A stretch of 64,000 nt of DNA, from assembly GCA_037903475.1 (NCBI GenBank), contig JBAJFG010000562.1, positions 2,604,001 through 2,668,000 on the forward strand, read 5' to 3'. The first letter of the stretch is position 1; the number at the start of each line of letters is the position of its first letter. Below are positions 23,201 to 34,476 of this stretch, one piece after another. Source of the DNA: Ancylostoma caninum (taxonomy: Eukaryota > Nematoda > Chromadorea > Rhabditida > Ancylostomatidae). The translations under genes were made by a program, and so were the position numbers. The notes under the pieces are model-generated. The model saw only the letters and a list, made by a program, of their open reading frames with translations. It was not told the origin of the DNA and did no database searches.

Positions 23201-26089
23201 TCCTGTTAGGAGAGCGCTCTCTCCTTGTAAAAGCAGCCATGAAGATAGCAGCAGAGAATATCGCCGATGCGCCGCAACTGAAGTTCGTCCATTATTCCTC
23301 CATATTATAAAGTGGGTAAGCTATAGGAAAACGATACTCCTATGTGAAAAGGGGCAGGTCTTACTCTCCAAGTATCACATGAAAGCATATCCTTGTTCGC
23401 AAGTCTTGTCGTGTTCCCGCCAAAGAAAGGCATCTATGTTTTACTATAGAAAAATTTTTCCTTTCCTTGTTTCTCATTCAAGCAACCTTCTAAGGGCACA
23501 TTTTCTCGCTCATCTCAGTTCTCATCACAAGGTGAATTCATAGGTACTTTGGCAGGACTTGGCTGCTGTGCAAGAGACAAAAGTGGTACGGGCCCAGTTT
23601 CAGAAATTTACTTGAGGGACTTCAATTTAGCAGAGAATAGGCTTCCTTGTGAACCGAGTTCCAGTCCACGGATGACCCCATACGGAAATCTTAGAGAGCA
23701 AGAGCTGCGCTATCATCCACAGAAACATCAAGCTCCCAAATGCTTATATATTCAAGATATAGGACAAAGTAGACCTGAGTTAGTTGCGGCGCAGAGGCTG
23801 TGCGATCCCTCGTCGTCTCTGTGAGTGCTTCAGCAAGGAAAGAGCTTGCTGTGAACAAGAGTGTATTTATTCGGATCGCCAAGACATGGGCTTTATTCTG
23901 CATATGCTTATTTGGAATGTTTTTGCATATTGTCTTTTCTACAGATTCATTTTAGATACGTCAATAATTCTGACGCACCCTGTATATCAGTAGTCTGCTA
24001 ATGTCGCAGGTTTGCATCTCGAACTCGTGAAAAGAGATATTCAGTGAGGGAAAGGTCTGAGGAATGAGAATTCTGATAACCCTGCAGCACGAACGCAGCC
24101 CGAACGGCGTAATGGTTCAGCAATCGCTACGAAACAGACGAATGCTTGAGCAACAATCGAGGGAAGGATAGCAGCAACTGGCCTCGAACCATTACGCCGT
24201 TTAGGCTGCGGTCGTGCTGCACAGTTATCAGAGGAGGATGAATGAGAATCTCAATGCCTTACTGCGCCAGTTCTTGTCGGGTGAATTTTTGAGTGAGAGG
24301 CTTAGCGCTACCGTGGAGCAGGGGAAGTCCTGATTCTGTTCGCCACTGCCAACGAATTTTTGTAGCAGAGTTTCGGACATCAAATCGAAATTACAATACT
24401 AGGACTCTGCTGTTAACGCTTGACTGGGTGGCAAGAGGCTGTAGCGGATCACTTCCTTAGAGCACCACTAAATTCCTGACACTACCTCCCTAAGGAGAAG
24501 ATCTGGTTTAGGAAAACATTGAAGTGGGAAACCGCTTCCGCCAATATCCATTCGCATTTCTTGTTATCGTACAGAAACCGAGCTTCATCTGCTTCATCTA
24601 CAGTAATTATATGGCTAGAAATGAGCCGTTCTGGGACGGAAAATTAAGTTAGAAAAGATGTCACACCAGGTGAAACGCTAGTCATCAATCAGATCGTGTG
24701 GTGTTCACATCCGCACCTTTCCTACGCTGTTGATTGAAGGCAGATATTATGAAACTGTAGTATAGTGCGCGTTCATTCGTGATCTCACGTCCGGATGGTA
24801 AGATCCGGTTTATGGGTTCTATGGCTGCCCTCAACGCCTGATGGTCTAGTGACATCCCGCGAGAACGACCATAGCTGTATTTGAGTTTGAAGTAGTAAGA
24901 AGAAAACTTCGCGAACTCCCAACTCACTGTCCATTAGGAAGGCAATTCCAAGCCGAAACAAATGCAGGATTACAGGACACCTCTTGTTCAGAGTGATCAA
25001 GTTTGAAGTCATCAATACCCGAAAATCACGTTGGCTCATCATTTGTTCGCGTCTCTAACTGGAAAGAGTTAGCCCGGATATCCAAGCGGCTTTTGAAAGA
25101 GGAGGAAAAGCCCTTTCAGAGGGTCACACAAGTTGGATTGAATTTGCTTAACTCCCACAGAAAAATTTATTTGTGCATACTCCAAAACGACAATTAATTT
25201 CGCACTAACCTGATATTAGCGACACTTCCACAGTAACACCCCTCAGCTCAGAAACGACAGTTCCATTAGATATTGCATTCGAGCGTTGGAAATCTGTCAG
25301 ATTTTAATACTCAGATGTTGCCACTAATTAATGAAGAGTTTGATTTGGGTAGAATGGCTTGATCACAGTGAGCGACGATCGAGCTGACCATTTTGCGGGC
25401 CGGTATCGAACAGCAACGCGGACGCACCGCGCACTGCGACCATACATATTTAGCCACGACAGCTCATCCGTGGCTCATCTAATTTTTTTGTGATATTCGA
25501 AGTTCTGCGATAGAAAAGCGACAAACAATAGGTATAGCTGGCAAGTATGATGATGCAAGTGCCCGATTCTCGAGTCCGTAAAACGTTTGGCTCCATCGTC
25601 GTTCACTTTGGAGTTATAAATTAAAAAGCCAAGTGAGCAATTAATCCGTGTAAGCTGTAGGCCTCTGAAAGCTGGTTCAATGAGATCAAGACTGGTCACA
25701 TGTTTCAACGAACCGGGTCACAGAATTTGTATCTGCCGAAATTCAATATTCCAAACTTTGGAAAGGTATGCAAACGTGTCCTTTTTTTTCAAATTTTAGC
25801 CACGTTTTATTGTTGATTATGCGATATTCTTCAGATGATGTGGGATAGTAACTCATACATTGGATGTGCCGTTGTTCGGTGTTCATCATTTACCAATGTG
25901 GTCTGTCACTATGGACCTAAGTAAGCGTACACTATATTGACTACAAATATGTACGGCCGAGTTTCAGTTTTGTTAAAGCGATAAAATTTCAGGACTCGAA
26001 GTATTGGTAGGTGGGGAAACACAATCTACCATATGGGTCCCACGTGCAACCGCTGTAAAAACTCGTGTGTGGAAGGACTTTGTAGTTAG
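10322..26089 (+). CDS. Gene A: secreted multi-EB-like-module/mucin/CAP (ASP-type) fusion protein, 1383 aa
   Basis: Hand-built model with 13 coding exons: 10322-10330, 10561-10603, 10669-10715, 12735-12787, 15674-16856, 16914-16963, 18549-20731, 22162-22240, 22329-22404, 22503-22643, 25661-25765, 25835-25920, 25993-26089. All introns are GT-AG, phases match at each junction, and the total is 4152 nt with one terminal stop. Order: signal peptide MHLVLYLGIAILTVSCKD (ATG placed before a gtaagt donor), acidic/N-x-T linker to residue 50, 15 four-Cys modules (about 58-445), linker 446-462, 26 modules (about 467-1155), Thr-rich stretch (about 1155-1185), CAP domain (1190-1383). Secretion is inferred from the signal peptide. 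CAP/ASP proteins are a known expanded secreted family of hookworms; the EB-like label rests on cysteine spacing only. The fusion rests on phase-compatible splice sites and is shared with genes B and C. Weakest points are the tiny first exon and the 2.9-kb intron 4. Confidence 0.8.
13835..13987. repeat. Small inverted-repeat MITE, copy 1 (gene A intron 4)
   Basis: Begins CAGGGCTGATGCTCACGAAAC, contains GTTATCGTACAGACTACGTA, and ends in a partly complementary ATTCATGAATCCTAGC. Related to the copy at 14389-14535. Confidence 0.5.
14389..14535. mobile_element. Small inverted-repeat MITE, copy 2 (gene A intron 4)
   Basis: Arms CTGATTCATGAAACGATAACC-like sequence and its complement, ending CAGCCCTG. 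Shares AACCAAGCAAACCAA and GACTACGTAGTGCTA with copy 1. Confidence 0.6.
15674..16856 (+). other. Gene A exon 5: first array of 15 four-cysteine modules
   Basis: A single 1183-nt exon starts after tttttcag and ends at GCG|gtaagc. It encodes 15 consecutive modules of the form C-x5-C-x7-C-x4-C with a six- to eight-residue spacer, usually with Asp before the second Cys and Tyr/Phe-Pro in the first loop (for example CPYIGYTQC). The spacing resembles EB modules of nematode extracellular proteins. The exon starts in phase 2 (G|GCT) and ends in phase 0. Gene B has the same exon at exactly the same length. Confidence 0.9.
16914..16963 (+). other. Gene A exon 6: short N-x-T linker exon between the two cysteine arrays
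   Basis: A 50-nt exon after tttctag encodes KGTGDIFFNITNINIG plus GA, then gtgagct. Without splicing it would end at an in-frame TGA two bases past the donor. With splicing, GA joins the G that opens exon 7 to give Glu-Ala-His. It resembles exon 4 in length, phases (0 to 2), an N-x-T sequon and a final I-G. Gene B has an identical copy at 33731-33780. Confidence 0.75.
17073..17139 (+). repeat. ATT trinucleotide microsatellite (gene A intron 6)
   Basis: About 22 units of TAT/ATT with one interruption. The gene B counterpart near 34043-34070 is much shorter. Confidence 0.95.
17142..17295. repeat. Foldback repeat with TA-rich loop, gene A intron 6
   Basis: The arms read CTCTCTTCAGCACCGACAAT and its complement around a TA dinucleotide tract. 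The arms continue into a shared AACTCC...GTTACGTTTT sequence. The same structure occurs at 34072-34515 in gene B. Confidence 0.8.
17330..18200 (+). repeat. Non-coding module shared by intron 6 of A, intron 6 of B and intron 10 of A
   Basis: This sequence recurs almost unchanged at about 37085-37990 in gene B intron 6 and, much more diverged, at about 24030-25210 in gene A intron 10 (shared landmarks: TGAGAAT, GTAGTATAGT, TTTGTGCATAC, TTAATTTCGCA). No intact reading frame is conserved. It is probably an old repeat or duplicated intronic DNA. Confidence 0.7.
18549..20731 (+). other. Gene A exon 7: second array of 26 modules plus Thr-rich tail
   Basis: A 2183-nt exon starts after ctttgcag and ends at A|gtgagttt, phase 1. 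It holds 26 four-Cys modules of 27-28 residues, then a basic Thr-rich run including an uninterrupted stretch of about 11 Thr, typical of an O-glycosylated hinge. Read without splicing, the frame continues into a hydrophobic tail ending at 20808. The strong donor and the phase-compatible CAP exon at 22162 favour splicing. Confidence 0.88.
21250..21430. repeat. ATGCAATGCATT-rich repeat cluster (gene A intron 7)
   Basis: Several copies of TGCAATGCATT, some followed by AAATT, occur within 180 bp in both orientations and form local inverted repeats. Confidence 0.6.
21620..21760 (-). repeat. Second copy of the relic seen at 7061-7306 (gene A intron 7)
   Basis: Similar minus-strand peptide and shared nucleotides such as TTTAAGCAAAAT. 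Interrupted frames. Confidence 0.4.
23079..23992. mobile_element. 914-bp TIR element with TA target duplication (gene A intron 10)
   Basis: Ends CAGGGTGCGTCATAATTATT and its near complement are flanked by TA (23077-23078, 23993-23994), suggesting a Tc1/mariner-type element. The interior shares stretches with 300-840 near the window start. No intact transposase was seen. Confidence 0.75.
24030..25210 (+). repeat. Old diverged copy of the intron-6 module inside gene A intron 10
   Basis: It aligns by eye with 17400-18180 over most of its length, with many substitutions and a 157-bp inserted inverted repeat at 24074-24230. Confidence 0.6.
24074..24230. mobile_element. Short palindromic MITE
   Basis: The ends GATAACCCTGCAGCACGA and TCGTGCTGCACAGTTATC form inverted repeats of roughly 45 bp with mismatches. 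No coding capacity. It lies within the 24030-25210 repeat. Confidence 0.7.
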
Positions 26090-29000
26090 TGGAGGAAGCT
26101 GTATGCGATCGCAAAATTTTTCTCAAACGTCCCTGAATGAATAGTGTTCGTAAATTTGTTTCTCGACAAGGGATGCACTTACGTAGATGGATTTATTTCT
26201 CCAGAATACTCATTTGCCAAGGTCTCGATGGAGAAAGCAGATACATATCTGAAGAATGTGGATCAAAATAGAAGCTCAGTAATTGCTAAACTTAGTAGAT
26301 GTAACAGATGTCAGTGCGTAATGATTCATAATCAACGACACATGATTCAGTGCTGACAAAAGAGGAGTGACACTCTGAAGGTTTCGTCACAGTTGGTTTC
26401 TGGGTGAGGCCGAAAGCCTGTGTTTGCGGGGGAACAATTTATTAGGTTGTCACTTAGAAAATGTCAAGCTTTTCGAAGTGCTTAATCAGTTTTCATTTTT
26501 CCTCTTGTTATGAAGGTGTGCTTTTTGAACATCACTTCCTTGTCCCTTGATCAGCTTTCAAATTGTTTTTTTTTGAAAGTAAATGTTCACTATTACTCGA
26601 AGGCCAGAAAATGGTGTCGTTATCGACTGTAATATGAACAGAGCCAAAGCGCCGCTTCGCGGCTTTTGTCCCGGATCCGTGTGCTACTTTACTTTTGGGC
26701 CATCTGGATTCAAAAAAGATTAATCCGAAAAAAAGAATCCCGAGCAGAAGCAGCACAAAGTCTCACCTAAAGCGCACTTTCATTACTGTCACACTGTATG
26801 TGTCTGATTTAAGCTCCTCATGCTCAAGGTTTCTAGGAAATGGTGAACTCCGTCAAAGCTGAGAAGCTAAATGACAATTTCTCAGGATTTTCTCGGGCTC
26901 ACTGTGAACAGAGATGTGGTATACCGGACTGTGAAACGAGGAACAAAAGACGATCTTCCAAGAACAATACGTCGTGTGACAGTGACAACTGTGTGCATAC
27001 GAAGAGAATTTTGAAAGGACGTCTTGAAAGGGGTCTTCACCGCAGCATGAGAAAGTTGTCAACTGAGCTGAGTATTGAAATGTGCAGCACTCCTCCTGGA
27101 GAGGGTCGATGGGTCGATACGGAGACGGTTCCTAGGGATGAAAGCCATTTTACAATCGGGCAAGCCTTTGAGCTATTCGAGTTTTGCTAAAAGATGTATC
27201 AGTTTATCTTGCACTCCTGAATGGCTGAGTATTAGGTTGGGGAATAAGTTCGTGCGGTTTTTCATTGGCATAGAAACCACTACTTTCCACGAACAATGTT
27301 AAGCAAACTGAATGTGTTGCATAGCTTGTGTCCCCTTCTATTAATGTTGCCAGAGACAGGGAAGCTTTTGAGCTCCAAGTCTACGAAAAACTGCTTCCTT
27401 TGAGAGGACTCAATTTGTAGCCCGCAACCGCAGCTCTTTGATGAAGTCTATGAAATAGACAAGGAACTGGACAAAATAAGTTGCATATGACTGCACTAGC
27501 CCTATAGAGTCGGGAGCAGTGAAAATCCCCCACATTCGAGTTTTTTGCAAGTCATTTTGGTGGAATTTGCATGGAAAAATCGAGCATTTCCAATGTGGTC
27601 GATCACCTCATTCCAAGCATTTTGGGCTTTTGCACGGATCGCGTTAACTAAACTTACACATCGTTAAGAATTAGCATCAGTAGTGATTACTCCTTACATT
27701 CGAAGGAACCTTAGCAGAAAATTGCCTTTACGTCCCTCAAACTGGGGGTCCAGAAAGAGAAGCAGTTTCAAGGCTAAAATTGTCCTGTCTAAAGCGTGCA
27801 TGTTTCTTCTGTGCTGTCCTTCCAGCACTAAGGGTTCCTCTATAGACGTCATTGATAACCAACTGAGCCACATTCCATCTACAATCGAAGTCGAACAGTA
27901 GTCGATGGCGGAGGGGTCCAATGTGGACTGGAAGGGTCCGGTTCCCTGCGGTAGAAAACAAGGTAAAGCGAGAATTGAGGAACAATGTTGCAATAGTTGC
28001 TAAGAGTAATCAAGAGCTACAAAATAGGCCATGAGGGCGATTCAGGCAGGGTTCAAATCATCTCGAGAAAACAAGTTGAAAAAAAAACCAAACGAACTTA
28101 TGCCCCAACCCAATACTACCATGAAAAATTCAGTCAGATTTTTTTCTATTCTATTCTATTCTATCTATTCTCACAATTTTAATTCTAATTTTATGCAAAA
28201 ATGTGTCAAATTTACCAATTTACACATTCAAGAAGTTTCTTCTACCTTACTGATGAGTGCAGGAAGAAACTTATTACACTGGTTAGTTTTCGTGTAAGGA
28301 TAGTGCACGAAACGAAAACTGAAATGATCCTAAGTAATTTACATATGATTTTCTCATTCATTTCTAGCCATCGTTACTGCACTGACGGAATGAAAAGCTG
28401 AAGAGTTTGCCGGCGTTCTGAATACCGTTTCGTACCTTATGTTTGAGCTTACATCCAGGGAAACGGAAAGTTTGTTCCATCTTCGTTTTCTTTTGAATTC
28501 AGAGCTAGAAAGCTCACCTTTTCCAGACATTTCTTTAGATTGTAGCCGCATTCAACCAGACACGGAGAATCCTGCTGAAGAGAACAATGATTTTTGAGCT
28601 ATGGAACCTTTCGCGAAGGTACGTGTCATTACGAAACTGAAATTCATGCAGCTCGGCAATTTAGCCTGAAAATCGTGCCATTCGGCAATTTGGTTTTCTT
28701 AATGCAAAATAAAGATGATTCTTACGCCCTTCACAGATTTTTATTAGAGCTTTAACAGCATTTCTGCAACCATTGCCACAGATATGTCATGAATAATAAA
28801 TTAATGACGTCATAATGTCATAAATATTGCATTTTGCTACTGTCATAAGTTATATATGGACGAGATGAGTGGTACTCAAGCGCATGGTTGTCATGATTGC
28901 GGTCTCCGGTAGAAACTTTTCTGGAACTTCACTTAGTTCAACGGGACCCCTCTCGAATTCAGGTACATTGGAGGAGAAGATTCACCATGTTCTTCACTTT

Positions 29001-29711
29001 GCCCTTTCAAGCAAGCCGTCTTACTTAGCTCCTTTCTTCTTCGCGCATCCCGCCACCAGGAATACCTTTCTTTCCTCCAGAGGGAACACCCACTGCGATT
29101 TTCCAGTTTGGGTTACGTTAGCAAAGGTGAAAAATTTTAAAAATTAGGGTGCGAGGACTTACATATCCACCATCGTGAACTGAATGGTCGAGTTTACGCG
29201 AGCTTGCTCACTTTTAGCCATGTGCAAAGCGTTTGGCATTCTTCTTCTGGTGGGTTATTCCGTGAGGGGACCCCGGACGTCCAAATCTGCTAGCGCATGC
29301 GAACACAAAAAAACCATGACTCGATCCCTACGACTCCGTACATTTTAATAAAATAAGTTCCGGATCCCTCAGTAATTCTAAATTCGGCGGATACGAAGCA
29401 TTATGGGGTGCTGCCTCTAAAAAAGGTTTTGTTGCTACTAGTCTGACTTACGTACGTATAGAAGTCCCTACAGAAGTAAATGCTGTAACTTCGGTCATGA
29501 GCTTAGAAAGTTTCCTGGCGAACGCAGCAATGATGGTTGCTCACTTTCTACCCTTCCTTTCGTTTTAGTTTTTGATGGAAGCTCTTTAGAATCATGTGTT
29601 GACAATGTGTTTGCACCCAACCAACCGTTGTTTTCTGTTCAAAACAAGCAATTAGTCAAAGGTGTTTGCGTTCATTTTCAGGGCCGGTGAAGGGAAGTAA
29701 GGACTCCATTA
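26090..29711. other. Spacer between genes A and B
   Basis: Contains the 3' flank of gene A, a solo mariner end (27232) and the promoter side of gene B. A Cys-containing frame at 26840-27190 is open but unlike the modules nearby, and I could not support it as a gene. Confidence 0.5.
27232..27660 (-). mobile_element. Solo mariner end and decayed 3' portion
   Basis: TTAGGTTGGGGAATAAGTTC at 27232 followed by GTGCGGTTTTT is a mariner-type inverted repeat. No partner end was found. The reverse strand through about 27660 has disrupted frames that could be the end of a transposase (AKAQNAWNEVIDHIGNARFF). Confidence 0.45.
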
Positions 29712-32700
29712 ATGTTGGTCAGGAATCTGGTGAGTGATATAAATTTGTCAATTCTTGAATGAAGACTCATTCGAACAAAATTGGATCTTTTGAAAGAAAG
29801 AAATCTCTCAACTAACACTAAGATTGTGTTGCATTCCAGGCTTATTATTTGGGATTCGCTGTTCTACATATTTGCTATGGAGGTAAGTTTTTGTTTTGAA
29901 GAAAGAATTAGAACTAGACAAAAAAATTTTTATGGAAATGAACTTTTGTTAGCGCTACTACGTATTCATTTAAGACTACACGATTTTCGATAGTGGACAG
30001 ATAAGGATGCCAGACGATGTGAGTAAGGACACATTTAGAGCAGAGAATACAGGCAATTTTAATGGTCCTTCTGAAATAAGTATAAATGAAGCATGATTCA
30101 AGCTTTCCATTCAACTACCTACTATTTCTGCTTGAAAGTGAAGGATATTGGCAGATACCTGTTGCACGTGCAGCTTGGTCGATGTGCAATAACTGTCAAC
30201 AACATGCAATGAGACCGTGTCAATCCAGTAACTGAACCCTGCAAACATTTCGTAGAATTTATTGTATGATTTAGTCTGATGCAGTACTCCTCAATCACTC
30301 TTAATGACGCTGGCACTTTCTTACATGATATTGAGGAGTGAAAGAAATTGGCGAACTGAGATGTTTCATTCTCAAACCTATTTTCAGCTGCCGACACCAT
30401 TCTTTGTGTCTATTTCCAATCCGTAGAATGCTTGAAGTATCACGTATTGCTACTAAATTCGCCTAGTCATTATCGTATACAGGCATGTATATTTGGCGAC
30501 ATTGAAATCGGATGCATTACGATAGGCTTAAGATTGCAACTTTTGCTTTTTTATCCATAACTTCTTCCAGAGTAGAGCATGGAGGTTCACATTTCTAGGG
30601 ATGTTGCAGATAGTCATATAGGATAGAAGCAGGTTCAAATCTCCTTATTTCATGGACTTTCTCTTTCTTAAGAGAAATTTTCTTTGCAGAGATCGAAATC
30701 TATAATTAGTTGTCCCCCAGAATGGCATTTGCCCTTGCAGTGGCGGACGCAGAAAGTGGGCGGGAGGGGGCGTGAGAAAAAAGTTGGGTCTCCGCCGTTT
30801 TGGAGACCCAGATGGAAAATAAAATTAATAAATATTAATTATAATAATAAATAATCAATAAAATTCTATTAAAAATAATAATAAAAATAAACAAATAAAA
30901 ATAAACTAATACGAGATTTTTATTTGTATTGTAAAGTAATTTCGAAAATTTGCCGACCCATTCTCGGAGGGCGCCCCTCCCCGCCTCCCGCCCCTCCCCT
31001 CCGTCCGCCACTGTGCCCTTGGTATTTGACCACTAAGTGGTTCCTTGCAGCAGAGTCAATCCGTAAATGCTGGTAAATGTGAGTGCGTTGATCAGTGGTT
31101 GATATCTGCTAGAACTGTGTGAGATTGCTTCAGTAGTGATCTTCTGTGGATGTTTTCGTCAGCCCCGCTCCTTCTATCTGCTCTGTTTAAAAGGAAGAGA
31201 CGTTTCTGGCGTTTCCATGAGTTCATGTAAAGGTGTTCGGTTCTATGGAGTTCATTGCTCCCTCGATACTCCGAACTATTCCTTTCGCATATGAGCATTT
31301 ACAACATCATTAGAAATTTGAGCCTCCATGCTCTACTTTGGAAGAAGTTATTGACGAAAAACCAAAAGTTGCAATCTTTTTGCTAGCTACAGTAGGTGGC
31401 ATGGAACGAAGGGATAAACGTGGACATATAATTATCATTGTATTCGTCACCTTTTTCATCCTCCTGCAGAATTGATCCAAGCGTTATTTTTAGCTGATGA
31501 TGTCTCCTAACTACAATGTAACCATCGAGAAGTATGTGATCGGAATGTGAGTTTATACAAAATTTCGTTTGGACCCCAAAATCCTACTTTCTTCTCAGGA
31601 GGCAGAGGCTATCGATTTGAGAACTAACTCGTTTCCACGGGTTTTTAGCGATTTCGGTCACTTCAAACGAGTTAGCGTCTTGTAATGAAGGTAGTTACTT
31701 TAGAGAATTAGAAATCTAATGGATCCCTACACAGAATTTAGAGGAATTTGAAAAATGGACATTACAGGCCGAATGTCTTTGGAAAATTACCTGGGAGTTT
31801 TCTAGTCTTATAAGAGCAAAAATGAACGTATTTTAATGTGGTTGCATCTTTGTATTATTTGCCTTGTATTTCGGACACCAAAGAAGCTGGTATTTCAACA
31901 AACGTTAGTACTAATCCTGCGTTTCAAGAACTGCACCTTAGAGATTCAGATGTCTTGTTCAGGGAGCACGGTAATTATTAAGCACAAATATGACGATTTT
32001 GGTGAAATCAAAAACTGACGGGTCTGAACCAACCTTCTGCTGCTTTTTCTTCTGAAACTTGATGAAAACCTTTTGCCAAATGCCCACCCTACTTCTATTA
32101 GATTTGCATAAGCCTACGAAATACCTCCTAGGATTTCGCTCTGGCCACTTTTCCCCCTTGTTTTGTAAGTAGGGGTGGAAATCTATTGACCTTTTCCGGT
32201 CAACAGAAGCAGTGCTCAAACGGATCTCCCTAGGACACAAGCTTCCACACTCTTGAATACTGGGCAGAAAATTGGTGAACTAGAGAGCCAACTAGAAAAA
32301 GTTCCTGGAAAAGATGTCCGAAATTTTGCACGTTTGTTCGAGATATTTAGAGTCAACATGAACACAGAGTCATGGGTTCCCCAAAAAATCACAAGAAATA
32401 ATTTTTGCAAAGTCTTTGGCCAAAGACTTTGTTGTCACACTGAAGAGACCGTTTGCCTCCAGATTTCAGCAGTCAGTCTGCGTTTTTAGGGCTTATATGT
32501 TGCCTTCGAAAAAGCCTTGTACCACGGATGAATCTTGTTCGATATTTCCTGGAACACGCTGCATTTTCAAGTACTGCACTACTCCTGGATACCCATGCAC
32601 AAGCGATAAGGATTGCCCGGCAAAGCACCATTCGTACTGTGTACATTCGCAATGTATCAGTTTTGGACAAAAATGTACGGAAAACGAACAGTGTCCCTTC

Positions 32701-34111
32701 TATCCAATAATTAATTGCTTGAACTCGATTTGCATCAGACCGAAGCAATGCTATACCAACGCCGACTGCACTGGATACGATGGAGCAGAATGTATTGGCT
32801 TCAGATGTGTAAACCCAACACGTTCATGTAGACGCCATTCGGATTGTTTTTTCAAACCACATACTTACTGTATAGAATATAGATGCAGGTGGTTGTATCA
32901 ATCTTGCACTGCCGATTATGACTGCCCCTACATAGGTTACACACAATGCTCGGATTCTCGCTGTGTTATTATCACTGAGGCTCCTGCAGAGCCCGGATCC
33001 TGCAACTCGAACAATGACTGCCCTAGTCAAAATATCTGCTTGAATTCAAAGTGCGTGAAGAAGGGAGCATGCACGAGTGATGCTGACTGTCGTAATTACC
33101 CCGAGCCATACTGTATCGGCAACCAGTGTCAGCGGCTAGGACAATGTCGTGTTGATTCCGATTGCCCACTGGATCCACTTATCTACTGCCTTGGTTACAA
33201 ATGCGTTAAGCTTGGACAGAGCTGCCGAGCTGACAGCGATTGCTCCTATCCGCAAGTAAGTTGTATTGACTCAAGATGCATCAAGCTAGGCCAACGTTGT
33301 CTGAGTGATTCAGAATGTCCATACGCACCATGGACCTTTTGCATCAACTCAATGTGTGCAAAAGTGATAACATGCAAGAAAGACTCTGACTGTGGACTTT
33401 ATCACCAGACTTACTGTATTAAATCACATTGTCGATACCTCGGGCAGTCTTGTGAAACGGATGAAGTATGCCCACATTATCCGTTGACAGCTTGCGTCAA
33501 CTTACAATGTGTGAAGATTCATCAGTCGTGTAAACAACACAGCGATTGCCCTTATTTCCCACATACCTCGTGCATTGGAAACCAGTGTGAGAAACTGGGT
33601 GGAAGTTGTAAAAGGGATGCTGATTGTCCATTCCCATTTTACACAATCTGCAAAGATTCAATGTGCCAAGCGGTAAGCGCATTCTTTACTTATGTTCGAA
33701 TTGTATTGAATTAGAAAAACCTTTTTTTAGAAAGGAACTGGAGACATTTTCTTCAACATTACTAATATCAACATTGGAGAGTGAGCTATTTTTATCTTTA
33801 TCTTAGAATTTTACTTATCTTCAATCGGATTATTGCAAAGACAACGCTTTTATTCGACGAATGGAAAACAGTCAAAATTATACATACTTTAACACTCATT
33901 TTATTCGCTACATCATTCTCTGTGGAAGCGGTATGCTTGCGTATTATAAATTGAAATTGCAGATATCTGCAATCTTTTGAAAGCCAAGACAAGACAACGC
34001 TTTCATTCGACGAATGGAAAGCAGTCAAAATTATATATGTATATATATTATTATTATTTTTATTATTATATAATGACAAAACGTAACTCCTCTCTTCAGC
34101 ACCGACAATTT

Positions 34112-34161
<50 letters not shown>

Positions 34162-34437
34162 CAGTGGCGGACGCAGAAAGTGGGCGGGAGGGGGGGCGTG
34201 GGAAGAAAAGTGGGGTCTCCGCCGTTTTGGGGACCCAGACGGAAAATAAAATTAATAATAATATTAATTATAATAATAAACAATAAATAAAAAATATATT
34301 AAAAATAATAATAAAAATAAACAATTAAAAATAAACTAACACAAGATTTTTATTTGTATTGTAAAGTAATTTCGAAAATTTGGCGACCCATTCTCGGGGG
34401 GGGGCGCGCCCCCCCCCCCCCCCCCCCGTCCGCCACT

Positions 34438-34476
<39 letters not shown>

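Larger units (their letters stand above)
22162..26089 (+). other. Gene A exons 8-13: C-terminal CAP/SCP-TAPS (ASP-like) domain
   Basis: Six exons encode about 194 aa. Recognisable ASP landmarks in order: KFLDLHNRYRSQVALG (helix with HN), a YSC-type Cys-containing helix start, ESWFNEIKTG (the W-x-x-E-I helix), FGKMMWDSNSYIGCAVVRC, VVCHYGP, and a terminal GPTCNRCKNSC...GLCS stop. The last two exons are 86 and 97 nt, the same as in gene B. The CAP1 signature is degenerate: Asn replaces the usual His before Phe. Intron 10 (22644-25660) is 3 kb and packed with repeats. Confidence 0.85.
29712..31546 (+). other. Gene B exons 1-4: signal peptide and N-terminal linker
   Basis: Exon 1 is ATG plus five codons before gtgagt. 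Exon 2 gives YYLGFAVLHICYG. Exon 3 gives TIFDSGQIRMPDD before gtgagt. Exon 4 gives SPNYNVTIEKYVIG before gtgagt. Exon lengths and phases parallel gene A. Exon 3 is one codon shorter (one Glu/Asp less). Intron 3 (30019-31493) contains an inverted-repeat element with an hAT MITE inside it. Confidence 0.72.

Noticed and set aside
26532..26756. Minus-strand small secreted-like peptide (LLLLGILFFGLIFF)
   Set aside because: It opens with GTG rather than ATG, has no splice context, and no further support.
26840..27190. Plus-strand frame of 116 codons with several cysteines between genes A and B
   Set aside because: Cysteine spacing does not match the modules, and there is no signal peptide or family similarity.
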